From contig SKCR01037630.1 in assembly GCA_019454045.1 (NCBI GenBank), positions 38,311-102,310 of the forward strand: DNA of 64,000 nucleotides, given 5' to 3'. The position numbers were made by a program, and so were the translations under genes. Positions 33,957-43,598 of this stretch are shown here, piece after piece. Source of the DNA: Zanthoxylum bungeanum (lineage: Eukaryota > Streptophyta > Magnoliopsida > Sapindales > Rutaceae). Numbering within the stretch: position 1 is the stretch's first letter; each line of letters opens with the position of its first letter. The notes under the pieces were generated by a model that searched no databases, had not been told where the DNA came from, and was given only the letters and a program-made list of their open reading frames with translations.

Positions 33957-36157
33957 TGACCGGCGTAAACACACACATATAACGCAAGCGCACGTATCGT
34001 TCAAGTAGTATAAAAATATCGATCCCACGAGGACTTAATTCCTACTGTTGTTATTAATTATTGAATCTAATTATTTACAAATATCTAATTGAGGGTGAAG
34101 AGAATGATTGTTTGATTGGTTGAAAGTGGTTTTACAAAATAAATAAATAAATAAAAAGACAAAAGAAAATACTAAGGAAAATAACAAAAGACACAAAGAT
34201 CTAGGGTCGTGAATCATTCTAATATCATTTAAAAGATGAAGTGGTTATTTTATGTTTGTGTAATAAATCAGTTTACTAACCTGGAATACTAAATTATGCA
34301 AAAGCCTCTGTCGATGGTCAGACGCAAATACCCAGTTTAACCCAATTGAACCATGTCTATGTCAACCAAATTATCTGGATTCATTAAGTTTAAGTTCCAA
34401 TTATGGCTACCCCCGCCCGACAGGTATATTCCTATCCTGTAAGGAAATCTATTAAAAGGTTATCTATCCTCAAGGAAGATCGTGGGCTATTAAGTCTAAG
34501 GCTGAAACCTAAAATCCCTATGTCTAGTTCATTTTAGATTTACCACATCAATCTTATTGGTGATCAGACAACAAGAAGCATTAAGCTTAAGACTTAATAA
34601 ATAAACCTTTAAATTACCCAAACTATAAAATAACCCCTTATAAACCGGTGATATTAGAATTCATCACAACCCCAGATAACTAACACATAACTAGGACTAG
34701 TAAAGACATAAAAGTAAAAGACATAAGTAAAGCTGAAAAGTAAAATACAATAAAATGCTAAGGTAAAAGGAATTACTTTTACTACTACTATTTAGATATC
34801 TCCCATAAAATAATATATAAACTTGTGATAATAATACCAACCGACCATATAGGCGGTATCCTGATTAAGTCAAATTAAGTCCAACCAGCCATAAAGGCGG
34901 AACAAAAATTAAATTGCCAACCGACCAATCTGGCGGTATCCTTTATTAGTCAGGTTTAAACCAGATTAAAATGAATTACCAACCGACAATCTGGCGGTAT
35001 CCTTTTTAAGTCAATATTTTAAATAGTGAATATATTATTTTTAAGGGAGATTAATCTAAATAGTAACAGTAAAAGAATTATCTTTCACCCTAGCTGGAGA
35101 AGTTACCTCCTCATGGTAAATAGTAAAAACTGTAAAAAGTAAAAAGTAAAAATTAAATTACTATTATTACAAAAAGTAATTAAAATTATTTACAAAACTA
35201 AAACTAAAAATAAAAAAAAACTAAAACTAAAGAATCTAGAGAGAGAAGCTCTCTCTTTAGAAAGAATTGAAGAGAGAGGAAGATGCACTGAATTCTGAAA
35301 TCTCGAGCTCAATTTATAGAAAAATTTGGTTCCCTCAGCGTCGCGACGCCAGGTCCTCAGCGTCGCGACGCCGGATTTGTCGACGTGGCACGCTCTGGTT
35401 CGCTGGTTTGAAGATTCTGGATAAGATGATAAGATGACACGTGGCAGAGTGGTTGGGCTTCAATTATTGTGACACGTGGCGGCTTCTGATTGGTCGCTGA
35501 GATTCTTATCCGCCACGTGTCAGATAAGGATAGGATACTCAATTTTTGATGCTGACGTGGCGACGACGTGGCGACACGTGGGAAAGAGACTGTCGGCACC
35601 TTAGAATTGCGACAACGTGCGACACGTGTCACGCTGTGATTGGCTGATGCTGACCGTGGCAAGTTGACTTGGTTGACCTTGTGACGTGGCGGATGATGTG
35701 GCGTGACACATGGCGAAGTTGACTTTTTGACCGATGACATGGCTGATGACGAGGCGACACGTGTCAACTCTGAGTGTCGGCAGCATATGATGATGACACG
35801 TGGCACGGCGCACATTAGCAGATCGGCTGTGATGGTGACACGTGTCACGGCACATTTTAGCAAAGTCAAACTTTTCTCAGATTCTGATTTGTGGACCCGG
35901 CGCACGTTAGCACTGTTCGGCGCATTTTAGACGTCGCGACGCTGCAGTCTGGGCGTCGCGACGCGTAGAAGACCAAAATATCCCTGTTGACGCATTTTTT
36001 TTGTCCGTTTTTGCCCCAAATTGCCTCCAATGCTTTCCAAACTTTATTTTATCTACAAAATAACACAAAACATATCAAAACGTTCACAAAACTCAAGAAA
36101 CTATAACAAAATATAGGTTAAATGAGTGGGAAATAGTGATATAAATATCACTCATCA
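33957..36157 (-). repeat. LTR 1 of the recent LOG element
   Basis: On the minus strand, TGATGAGTGAT... to ...ACGCCGGTCA, 2,201 bp. It serves as the 3' LTR of the first body. It contains the GGATACCGCC-type tandem units (34838-35010), four CpG-rich palindromes and the G-box array. Confidence 0.93.
35381..35850 (-). promoter_or_regulatory. G-box / ACGTGG motif array in LTR 1
   Basis: Eight perfect CACGTG hexamers lie in ~410 bp, mostly as GACACGTGGC or GACACGTGTC. They are interspersed with at least four GACGTGGC motifs and four W-box-like TTGACY motifs (35662-35732). CACGTG binds plant bZIP and bHLH factors, ACGTGGC resembles the ABA-response element, and TTGACY is the WRKY site. The array is strongly GC-rich compared with its surroundings and lies upstream of the likely transcription start within the LTR. 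Regulation is inferred from the motifs only. Confidence 0.75.
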
Positions 36158-36170
36158 CACCCCCAAACCT
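36158..36170 (-). promoter_or_regulatory. Polypurine tract, body 1
   Basis: On the minus strand AGGTTTGGGGGTG precedes the LTR start TGATGAG. The second body has the same tract at 42277-42289. Confidence 0.9.
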
Positions 36171-37477
36171 AACATTTTGCTAGTCCTCGAGCAAAACATA
36201 GAGTAAAATAACATAAATAATTTAACTAAGCCACTTTCGTAGGGATCACGGTTGCATTTAGCGTATGCAACAAGCCTTTAAACCCCTAGGTGTCCCTAGT
36301 GGACGAGTTGTAGTCTCGTGAGGGCTTACAGCAATGATACCCACAAACATTTTACAAAAGTAAAAAGTTAGTTAAAACTAATGCACACAAAAGCAAAAAG
36401 ACAAGCGAAAAGAGAATAATATGTTAGTGACTAATCAGGTGAAACTTCTACTCCAAGTTACTAGTTGTTTTGTTTTATTTTAAATTACCGAATAAGTAAA
36501 TTCTCCGATTATTTTTACCATTCTTCATATATACAGCCAACAAAATATTAAACAACTCATTTTTTGCCCACAACAGTCATAAGTGCAGTTGATAAGAGAG
36601 TAATATTTTTGTCCTAAAGTTCTATCAGATTTCACACCTTTTTGGAGCACATGAAATATTTTTCTCATTTTTCTGATTTTTTTTGATTTTTCTCTATTTT
36701 TTATTTAATACAATATCTTCCATCTATGTAACGAGTGTTGGGTCGGTGGCTCCCAAACCAGTTGGCTTTAGGGCACCAGTGTTAAGACACCCCTACGGAC
36801 TTAATTACCCAGACTTCAGATATATATATTTTTTGCAGCATCTTTGATCCATGTAGCGAGCTTTGGGCCAGTGACTCCCAAACCAGTTGGCTTTAGGGCA
36901 CTAGGTGTTAAAACACCCTTACAGACTTAATAACCCGGATCTCAGACGTTTTTTTTTTTTTTTTTTTTTTTTTACTTCCACTGCTTTTTGAGATGTTTCC
37001 TCCAATTAAACTAGAGCACTGAATATTACAAACTTTTCAATTTTAGCTCATGTCTGTATGTTACTATATATGTTGATAATATTTGCTAACTGAACATATG
37101 AAGATTCCTTTTAGTCAATTTTAAGGAGAATTCACAAATTAAATAATTTAAAAGGAAATAAACAAATTAACTTGTTTCGAAAATAGGCTTGAGATACGTC
37201 CCAGGAATGGAAACTCCTTACTCAGCTATCTCTTACCAATTTCACCTTTTTGGTCAAATTAAAAACACAAATATTTTTGTAATTTTGAAATTATTTTAAT
37301 TTTTTTGTATTTTTCGAAAATTTTGGACTAAAAATAAAAATAACACACAAACTAAAAACAAGGTACTGATCAACTAATTCCCTCCCCCCACCTAAATGAG
37401 ACATTGTCCCCAATGTCTTAAACAGTAAAAGGAGAGTTAAGAAGGTCGTACCTGGTTAGCTGAAAATCTACAGGAAA
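36171..37477 (-). other. 3' non-coding region of body 1
   Basis: About 1.3 kb between the LOG stop and the PPT. It holds the two-copy GTTTGGGAGTCACTG-type repeat (36730-36945), a poly-T run (36949-36973), and the GACATTG/CAATGTC hairpin with a PPT-like tract (37380-37430). No gene is seen. Confidence 0.75.
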
Positions 37478-38131
37478 TTAAAGGTTAAGATCCAGATTAA
37501 TCCGACGCCTCTTACCACGATCGTCCTCAGACCAATTTATCTTTGAAAGGATGGGGTCAACTTGTGGTTCAAAGGCTATGAGTTGGTCTATTAGATCCGG
37601 AGCAGTTCTGGCAGTGAAGAGGAGTTCTTTCATAGGTTTTGACACGAACCCATTTCTCCGAGCATCATCAAGAAACACACAAAGAAAATCATAAAATCCA
37701 TCAACGTTTAGCAGTCCAAGCGGTTTCTGGTGTATGTTCAGGTTCGCCCAAGATAGAACTATAAAAATTTCCTCCAATGTACCCAAGCCACCTGGCAAAG
37801 CGATAAAAGCATCAGCACGATTAATCATTTCTACCAGTCGTTCAGACATACCTGGCACGATCAATTCCTCTCTGTTTGATGATCCAATAAGATTTGCTTC
37901 TGCCAAGGGTTTTGGGATGATTCCCAAAACATGACTGCCTCCTTCCTGTACAGCCTTTGAAATGATCCCCATTAGTCCAAGATTGCCTCCGTCATATATT
38001 AAGTGCATATTCCTTGCTGCTAAGACTCGACCCAATTCATGTGCTGCTTCTATGTATTGTGGCTTAGTACCAACACTACTACCGCAAAACACGCAGATGT
38101 TTTCAACTCGTCTTCTTGAAGTGGCTTCCAT
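37478..38131 (-). CDS. LOG-family cytokinin riboside 5'-monophosphate phosphoribohydrolase carried by a retroelement
   Basis: The predicted 217-residue protein has the normal size of plant LOG enzymes, which release free cytokinin bases from their nucleotides in the cytosol and nucleus. The start is the first ATG (MEATSRRR) after an A-run; open frame upstream lacks an ATG. Motifs are ICVFCGSSVG (12-21), YDGGNLGLMG (46-55; usually YGGG), MSERLVEM with Arg98 (95-102; usually MHxRK) and PGGLGTLEE (113-121) with the catalytic glutamate region. The C-terminal tail is unusual: basic GKRRR followed by LDLNL, which fits the EAR repressor pattern LxLxL. There are no introns, although plant LOG genes have several. 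It is sense-oriented and occupies the slot between the gag-type ORFs and the PPT where Athila elements carry an env-like gene. Activity is unproven. Confidence 0.85.
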   Translation of the reverse strand: MEATSRRRVENICVFCGSSVGTKPQYIEAAHELGRVLAARNMHLIYDGGNLGLMGIISKAVQEGGSHVLGIIPKPLAEANLIGSSNREELIVPGMSERLVEMINRADAFIALPGGLGTLEEIFIVLSWANLNIHQKPLGLLNVDGFYDFLCVFLDDARRNGFVSKPMKELLFTARTAPDLIDQLIAFEPQVDPILSKINWSEDDRGKRRRINLDLNL

Positions 38132-38646
38132 TTTTTTTTGTATTTCTCTTTCAACTCTGGATGCCTTCAAAAGTGCAATGACGGGCTGAATTTATAGTAC
38201 CTGAAAAAGGGTGAGTAATAATAGCACTGATATCTTCCAAAGGACGATTGTTAGCTAAACAACTAAAGAGATCGTGAAAGGTCAAAAACTCTGGATCCTG
38301 TCTACGAAAATAAAGATAATTACAATAGAAAAGCGAATCAAAGCAATAATTAAGTAACGAAATTGTGTACGCAATACGCCACTCGTTGGTATAAATTCAT
38401 TAGGATGTGTCTCAGGATTTCATTCCTTACTCAGCCATCGCAAATGAATTGTTTCTCATCTTTGATTGCCAAACACAATTCCTTCTGTCTTAAAATGCTT
38501 CGTTTGTGCCTTTCCCTATAAAAATAACACACAAAATTAAAAAGTTCCCACAAAATATGAAACAGAAATTACAACAAATTGCATGGGTTGCCTCCCTGCT
38601 AGCGCTAAATTTACGTCTTCAGCCAGACGTGACTGAAATTCATCTG
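38132..38646 (-). other. Spacer between ORF2 and LOG, body 1
   Basis: Non-coding. On the minus strand it contains AGCGCTAGCAGGGAGGCAAC (about 38605-38586), a sequence type commonly seen after pol in Athila/TAT elements. A possible 3' splice site TTTTCGTAG lies near 38293, and a TATA-like ACTATAAATTC lies about 60-70 bp upstream of the LOG ATG. The TATA and splice calls are inferences. Confidence 0.55.
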
Positions 38647-39168
38647 TTAAGGAGGTTTCAATGTCGTTTTGGATGTCCGATTAAAGACAATCCCGTGAGC
38701 GTTGCTTTTGAAGGGTCTCTTCCAACAGTAAAGTGGCAAAAAGAGTTTTGTCTCATCATTCAGTGCTCGTGCCACCTTTTTGCTCCTTGTTACTCCAGTG
38801 GTTCCTGCAAAGAAAGAAAGAAAATCAGGAGGTCTCGTATGATGCTTGACTTGGAATGGAAGTTCCATTCTGTCAAGCTTCTGGGTGATATCTTTGATTT
38901 GTACTCCCCAAAACAGCGATGTTTCTCCTGAATGCTCTGGATCTTTATTAAGGTCAGACATTTGCTCCTCCATTTGCTTTGTTTCTTGCTCCACCTTTTC
39001 TTCACAGATGTATTGTAAAATTCTTGTATTCATCTCTTCATCTGTCATCTGTGAAATACATGCTTCAAAATTGTCAACCCGAGGATGCAAAGATATTTCT
39101 GACATTAGGTTTTCATCCTCTGATACGACTGGAATGGATGGTTCAGATAGATCTTCTTCAAACATCAA
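38647..39168 (-). CDS. ORF2 of the recent LOG element, body 1 (unknown function)
   Basis: A 173-codon open frame from MFEEDLSEPSIPVVSEDE to TSKTTLKPP. The N-terminal half is acidic. A central EEKVEQETKQMEEQMSDLNK stretch is a likely coiled coil. The C-terminal half is basic (HHTRPPDFLSFF, GVTRSKKVARAL). No protein family is recognised. It lies directly downstream of ORF1 and overlaps it by about 11 bp in another frame, so it may be the continuation of one gag-like protein split by an indel. The second body has the same region in pieces (44766-45290). Confidence 0.55.
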   Translation of the reverse strand: MMFEEDLSEPSIPVVSEDENLMSEISLHPRVDNFEACISQMTDEEMNTRILQYICEEKVEQETKQMEEQMSDLNKDPEHSGETSLFWGVQIKDITQKLDRMELPFQVKHHTRPPDFLSFFAGTTGVTRSKKVARALNDETKLFLPLYCWKRPFKSNAHGIVFNRTSKTTLKPP

Positions 39169-39945
39169 GGTAAAGCATGCTCCAGATCTTAATTTTGAGG
39201 ATTGAAAGTTTGATCCTCCGTTGTTGGTGCAGTTGGTACAAATAAATCAGCTTCATCCTCGTCAGAATCTGAATAATAAAAGTCAATTGAGACTTTGCCG
39301 GTTCGGGCTCCTGAACTGATACCTCTGGTTGTTGATACTGCTCAGCCTCCTCCTCTGTTGAAGTGTCATTGTGAATTGATTGGTATTTGAAGGCTTCATC
39401 AGTGTCATCTGAACTGGTTCTTGAGGTATGTAGTCCTGGTTTTCTCATGAATTGTCTCATTTGATCTGTCATCCTCTGAATGAATTCTGATTGTCTCTGA
39501 ATACTTTCAAGTTGCTTCAGGCTTGTTTCAAGCATTGTATCCAACTTTTCGTCTCGTTTCTTTCTGAAAAAATTTTGAGCATATCAATCAATTGTTCTTC
39601 CTCTGATGGTTCGGTTTTTTTTGAGGATAGTAGGTGGATGGTGGATAAGATGGGAAATGTGGTTCTGTGAAATGTGCTGGCTCATCATACCATGAAGGAT
39701 CTTGATAACTCTGCCACCCTGGATGATAGTTGTAATCGCAATAATCTCTATGGTGGTTACCATTACATATGTCCAACATCTCCCGTTGCTTTTTGTTTAG
39801 CAAATGTAAAATTGCTTGGTTCTGGCATCCAGTGATAATTGTTGGGCTGGACAACAGGCCTCAGAAAACTGGAATTTGCTCCCAGATGTGGGGTGTATCT
39901 TCTTGTAAAGCTCGTAATCTTTCAATCTCCCAGTATGTTTTCCAT
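39158..39945 (-). pseudogene. ORF1 of the recent LOG element, body 1: gag-like zinc-knuckle protein, frameshifted
   Basis: On the minus strand this starts at the ATG at 39945, just after TATTTTCAG. Body 2 preserves the N-terminus (MEHYWEIERLRALQEDTPHI), body 1 the C-terminus. A zinc knuckle ends ICNGNHHRDYC, and combining the copies implies CX2C-GNH-type spacing like Athila gag. Then follow an aromatic/proline linker (GWQSYQDPSWYDEPAHF), a predicted coiled coil (LETSLKQLESIQRQSEFIQR) and an acidic tail. The capsid part of a normal Athila gag is missing. Several indels split the frame, and these may be sequencing errors because body 2 breaks at different places. Confidence 0.65.
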
Positions 39946-40057
39946 TTTTTTAATCACCTGAAAATACAATAAAGAATAAAAATTACAGATAAAGATAAAG
40001 AAAATTAGATACAAGTAAATTGGATAGCTTCAAAATTAACAACTCAAGAAATATAAG

Positions 40058-40075
40058 TCCCCGGCAACGGCGCCA
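40058..40075 (-). promoter_or_regulatory. Primer-binding site, tRNA-Asp type, body 1
   Basis: On the minus strand TGGCGCCGTTGCCGGGGA is complementary to the 3' end of plant tRNA-Asp(GTC). This is the PBS used by Athila-type elements. It lies six bases from the LTR end. The second copy is at 46171-46188. Confidence 0.93.
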
Positions 40076-40081
40076 AAAACT

Positions 40082-42276
40082 TGACCGCGTAAACACACAC
40101 AATATAACGCAAGCGCACGTATCGTTCAAGTAGTATAAAAATATCGATCCCCACGAGACTTAATTCCTACTGTTGTTATTAATTATTGAATCTAATTATT
40201 TACAAATAACTAATTGATGGTGAAGAGAATGATTGTTTGATTGGTTGAAAGTGTTTTAACAAAATAAATAAATAAATAAAAAGACAAAAGAAAATACTAA
40301 GGAAAATAACAAAAGACACAAAGATCTAGGGTCGTGAATCATTCTAATATCATTTAAAAGATGAAGTGGTTATTTTATGTTTGTGTAATAAATCAGTTTA
40401 CTAACCTGGAACACTAAATTATGCAAAAGCCTCTGTCGATGGTCAGACGCAAATACCCAGTTTAACCCAATTGAACCATATGTCTATGTCAACCAAATTA
40501 TCTGGATTCATTAAGTTAAGTTCCAATTATGGCTACCCCCGCCCGACAGGTATATTCCTATCCTGTAAGGAAATCTATTAAAGAGTTATCTATCCTCAAG
40601 GAAGATCGTGGGCTATTAAGTCTAAGGCTGAAACCTAAAATCCCTATGTCTAGTTCATTTTAGATTTACCACATCAATCTTATTGGTGATCATACAACAA
40701 GAAGCATTAAGCTTAAGACTTAATAAATAAACCTTTAAATTACCCAAACTATAAAATAACCCATTATAAACCGGTGATATTAGAATTCATCACAACCCCA
40801 GATAACTAACACATAACTAGGACTAGTAAAGACATAAAAGTAAAAGACATAAAGTAAAGCTGAAAAGTAAAATACAATAAAATGCTAAGGTAAAAGGAAT
40901 TACTTTTACTACTACTAATTTAGATATCTCCCATAAAATAATATATAAACTTGTGATAATAATAACCAACCGACCATATAGGCGGTATCCTGATTAAGTC
41001 AAATTAAGTCCAACCAGCCATAAAGGCGGAACAAAAATTAAATTGCCAACCGACCAATCTGGCGGTATCCTTTATTAGTCAGGTTTAAACCAGATTAAAA
41101 TGAATTACCAACCGACCAATCTGGCGGTATCCTTTTTAAGTCAATATTTTAAATAGTGAATATATTATTTTTAAGGGAGATTAATCTAAATAGTAACAGT
41201 AAAAGAATTACCTTTCACCCTAGCTGGAGAAGTTACCTCATCATGGTAAATAGTAAAAACTGTAAAAAGTAAAAAGTAAAAATTAAATTACTATTATTAC
41301 AAAAAGTAATTAAAATTATTTACAAAACTAAAAACTAAAAATAAAAAAAAACTAAAAACTAAAGAATGTAGAGAGAGAAGCTCTCTCTTTAGAAAGAATT
41401 GAAGAGAGAGGAAGGTGCACTGAATTCTGAAATCTCGAGCTCAATTTATAGAAAAATTTGGTTCCAGCGTCGCGACGCCAGGTCCTCAGCGTCGCGACGC
41501 CGGATTTGTCGACGTGGCACGCTCTGGTTCGCTGGTTTGAAGATTCTGGATAAGATGATAAGATGACACGTGGCAGAGTGGTTGGGCTTCAATTATTGTG
41601 ACACGTGGCGGCTTCTGATTGGTCGCTGAGATTCTATCCGCCACGTGTCGATAGGATAGGATACTCAATTATTGATGCTGACGTGGCGACGACGTGGCGA
41701 CACGTGGGAAGAGACTGTCGGCACCTTAGAATTGCGACACGTGGCGACACGTGTCACGCTGTGATTGGATGATGCTGACGTGGCAAGTTGACTTGGTTGA
41801 CCTTGTGACGTGGCGGATGACGTGGCGTGACACATGGCGAAGTTGACTTTTTGACCGATGACATGGCTGATGACGAGGCGACACGTGTCAACTCTGAGTG
41901 TCGGCAGCATATGATGATGACACGTGGCACGGCGCACGTTAGCAGATCGGCTGTGATGGTGACACGTGTCACGGCGCATTTTAGCAAAGTCAAACTTTTC
42001 TCAGATTCTGATTTGTGGACCCGGCGCACGTTAGCACTGTTCGGCGCATTTTAGACGTCGCGACGCTGCAGTCTGGGCGTCGCGACGCGTATAAGAACAA
42101 AATATCCCTGTTGACGCATTTTTGTCCGTTTTTGCCCCAAATGCCTCCAATGCTTTCCAAACTTTATTTTATCTACAAAATAACCCAAAACATATCAAAA
42201 CGTTCACAAAACTCAAGAAACTATACAAAATATTAGGTTAAATGAGTGGAAATAGTGATATAAATATCACTCATCA
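40082..42276 (-). repeat. LTR 2 (shared) of the recent LOG element
   Basis: A 2,195-bp LTR. It acts as the 5' LTR of body 1 and the 3' LTR of body 2. Nearly identical to LTR 1 and LTR 3; differences are mostly single-base indels (for example GACCGCG where the others read GACCGGCG). Confidence 0.93.
41510..41972 (-). promoter_or_regulatory. G-box / ACGTGG motif array in LTR 2
   Basis: The same array as in LTR 1. It retains an additional intact GACACGTGGC-GACACGTGTC pair near 41735-41755 that reads GACAACGTGC in LTR 1. Confidence 0.75.
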
Positions 42277-43598
42277 CACCCCCAAACCTAACATTTTGCT
42301 AGTCCTCGAGCAAAACATAGAGTAAAATAACATAAATAATTTAACTAAGCCACTTTCGTAGGGATCACGGTTGCATTTAGCGTATGCAACAAGCCTTTAA
42401 ACCCCTAGGTGTCCCTAGTGGACGAGTTGTAGTCTCGTGAGGGCTTACAGCAATGATACCCACAAACATTTTACAAAAGTAAAAAGTTAGTTAAAACTAA
42501 TGCACACAAAAGCAAAAAGACAAGCGAAAAGAGAATAAATATGTTAGTGACTAATCAGGTGAAACTTCTACTCCAAGTTACTAGTTGTTTTGTTTTATTT
42601 TAAATTACCGAATAAGTAAATTCTCCGATTATTTTACCATCTTCATATATACAGCCAACAAAATATTAAACAAATCTTTTTTGCCCACAACAGTCATAAG
42701 TGCAGTTGATAAGAGAGTAATATTTTTGTCTAAAGTTCTATCAGATTTCACACCTTTTGGAGCAATGAAATAATTTTTCTCATTTTTCTGATTTTTTCTT
42801 TGATTTTTCTCTATTTTTTATTTATATACAATATCTTCCATCTATGTACGAGTGTTGGGTCGGTGGCTCCCAAACCAGTTGGCTTTAGGGCACCAGGTGT
42901 TAAGACACCCCTACGGACTTAATTACCCAGACTTCAGATATATATATTTTTGCAGCATCTTTGATCCATGTAGCGAGCTTTGGGCCAGTGACTCCCAAAC
43001 CAGTTGGCTTTAGGGCACTAGGTGTTAAAACACCCTTACAGACTTAATAACCCGGATCTCAGACGTTTTTTTTTTTTTTTTTTTTTTTTTTTACTCCACT
43101 GCTTTTTGAGATGTTTCCTCCAATTAAACTAGAGCACTGAATATTACAAAACTTTTCAATTTTAGCTCATGTCTGTATGTTACTATATATGTTGATAATA
43201 TTTGCTAACTGAACATATGAAGATTCCTTTTAGTCAATTTTAAGGAGAATTCACAAATTAAATAATTTAAAAGGAAATAAACAAAAATTAACTTGTTTCG
43301 AAAATAGGCTTGAGATACGTCCCAGGAATGGAAACTCCTTACTCAGCTATCTCTTACCAATTTCACCTTTTTGGTCAAATTAAAAACACAAATATTTTTG
43401 TAATTTTTGAAATTATTTTAATTTTTTTGTATTTTTCGAAAAATTTTGGACTAAAAATAAAAATAACACACAAACTAAAAACAAGGTACTGATCAACTAT
43501 TCCCTCCCCAAACCTAAATGAGACATTGTCCCCAATGTCTTAAACAGTAAAGGAGAGTTAAGAAGGTCGTACCTGGTTAGCTGAAAATCTACAGGAAA
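42277..43598 (-). other. PPT and 3' non-coding region of body 2
   Basis: The PPT AGGTTTGGGGGTG (42277-42289), then the same non-coding features as in body 1: the two-copy repeat (42845-43065), a poly-T run (43066-43092) and the hairpin with a PPT-like tract (about 43500-43550). No gene is seen. Confidence 0.75.

Noticed and set aside
35357..35930. Open frames of 75-182 codons on both strands inside the recent LTR, and their counterparts at 41486-42054 and 47444-48162
   Set aside because: They coincide with the GC-rich G-box module, which has few stop codons in any frame. The peptides are low-complexity and shift between copies.
37734..38189. Plus-strand frames opposite LOG (37734-37934, 37962-38189)
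   Set aside because: Shadows of the LOG frame on the other strand.
38506..39205. Plus-strand frames of up to 141 codons opposite ORF2 (38506-38931, 38846-39205)
   Set aside because: The element is transcribed from the minus strand, and the plus frames lack conservation in body 2 beyond what the minus strand explains.
40058..40075. Possible tRNA-Asp gene
   Set aside because: Only the 18 bases matching the tRNA 3' end are present, at the exact PBS position. There is no cloverleaf.
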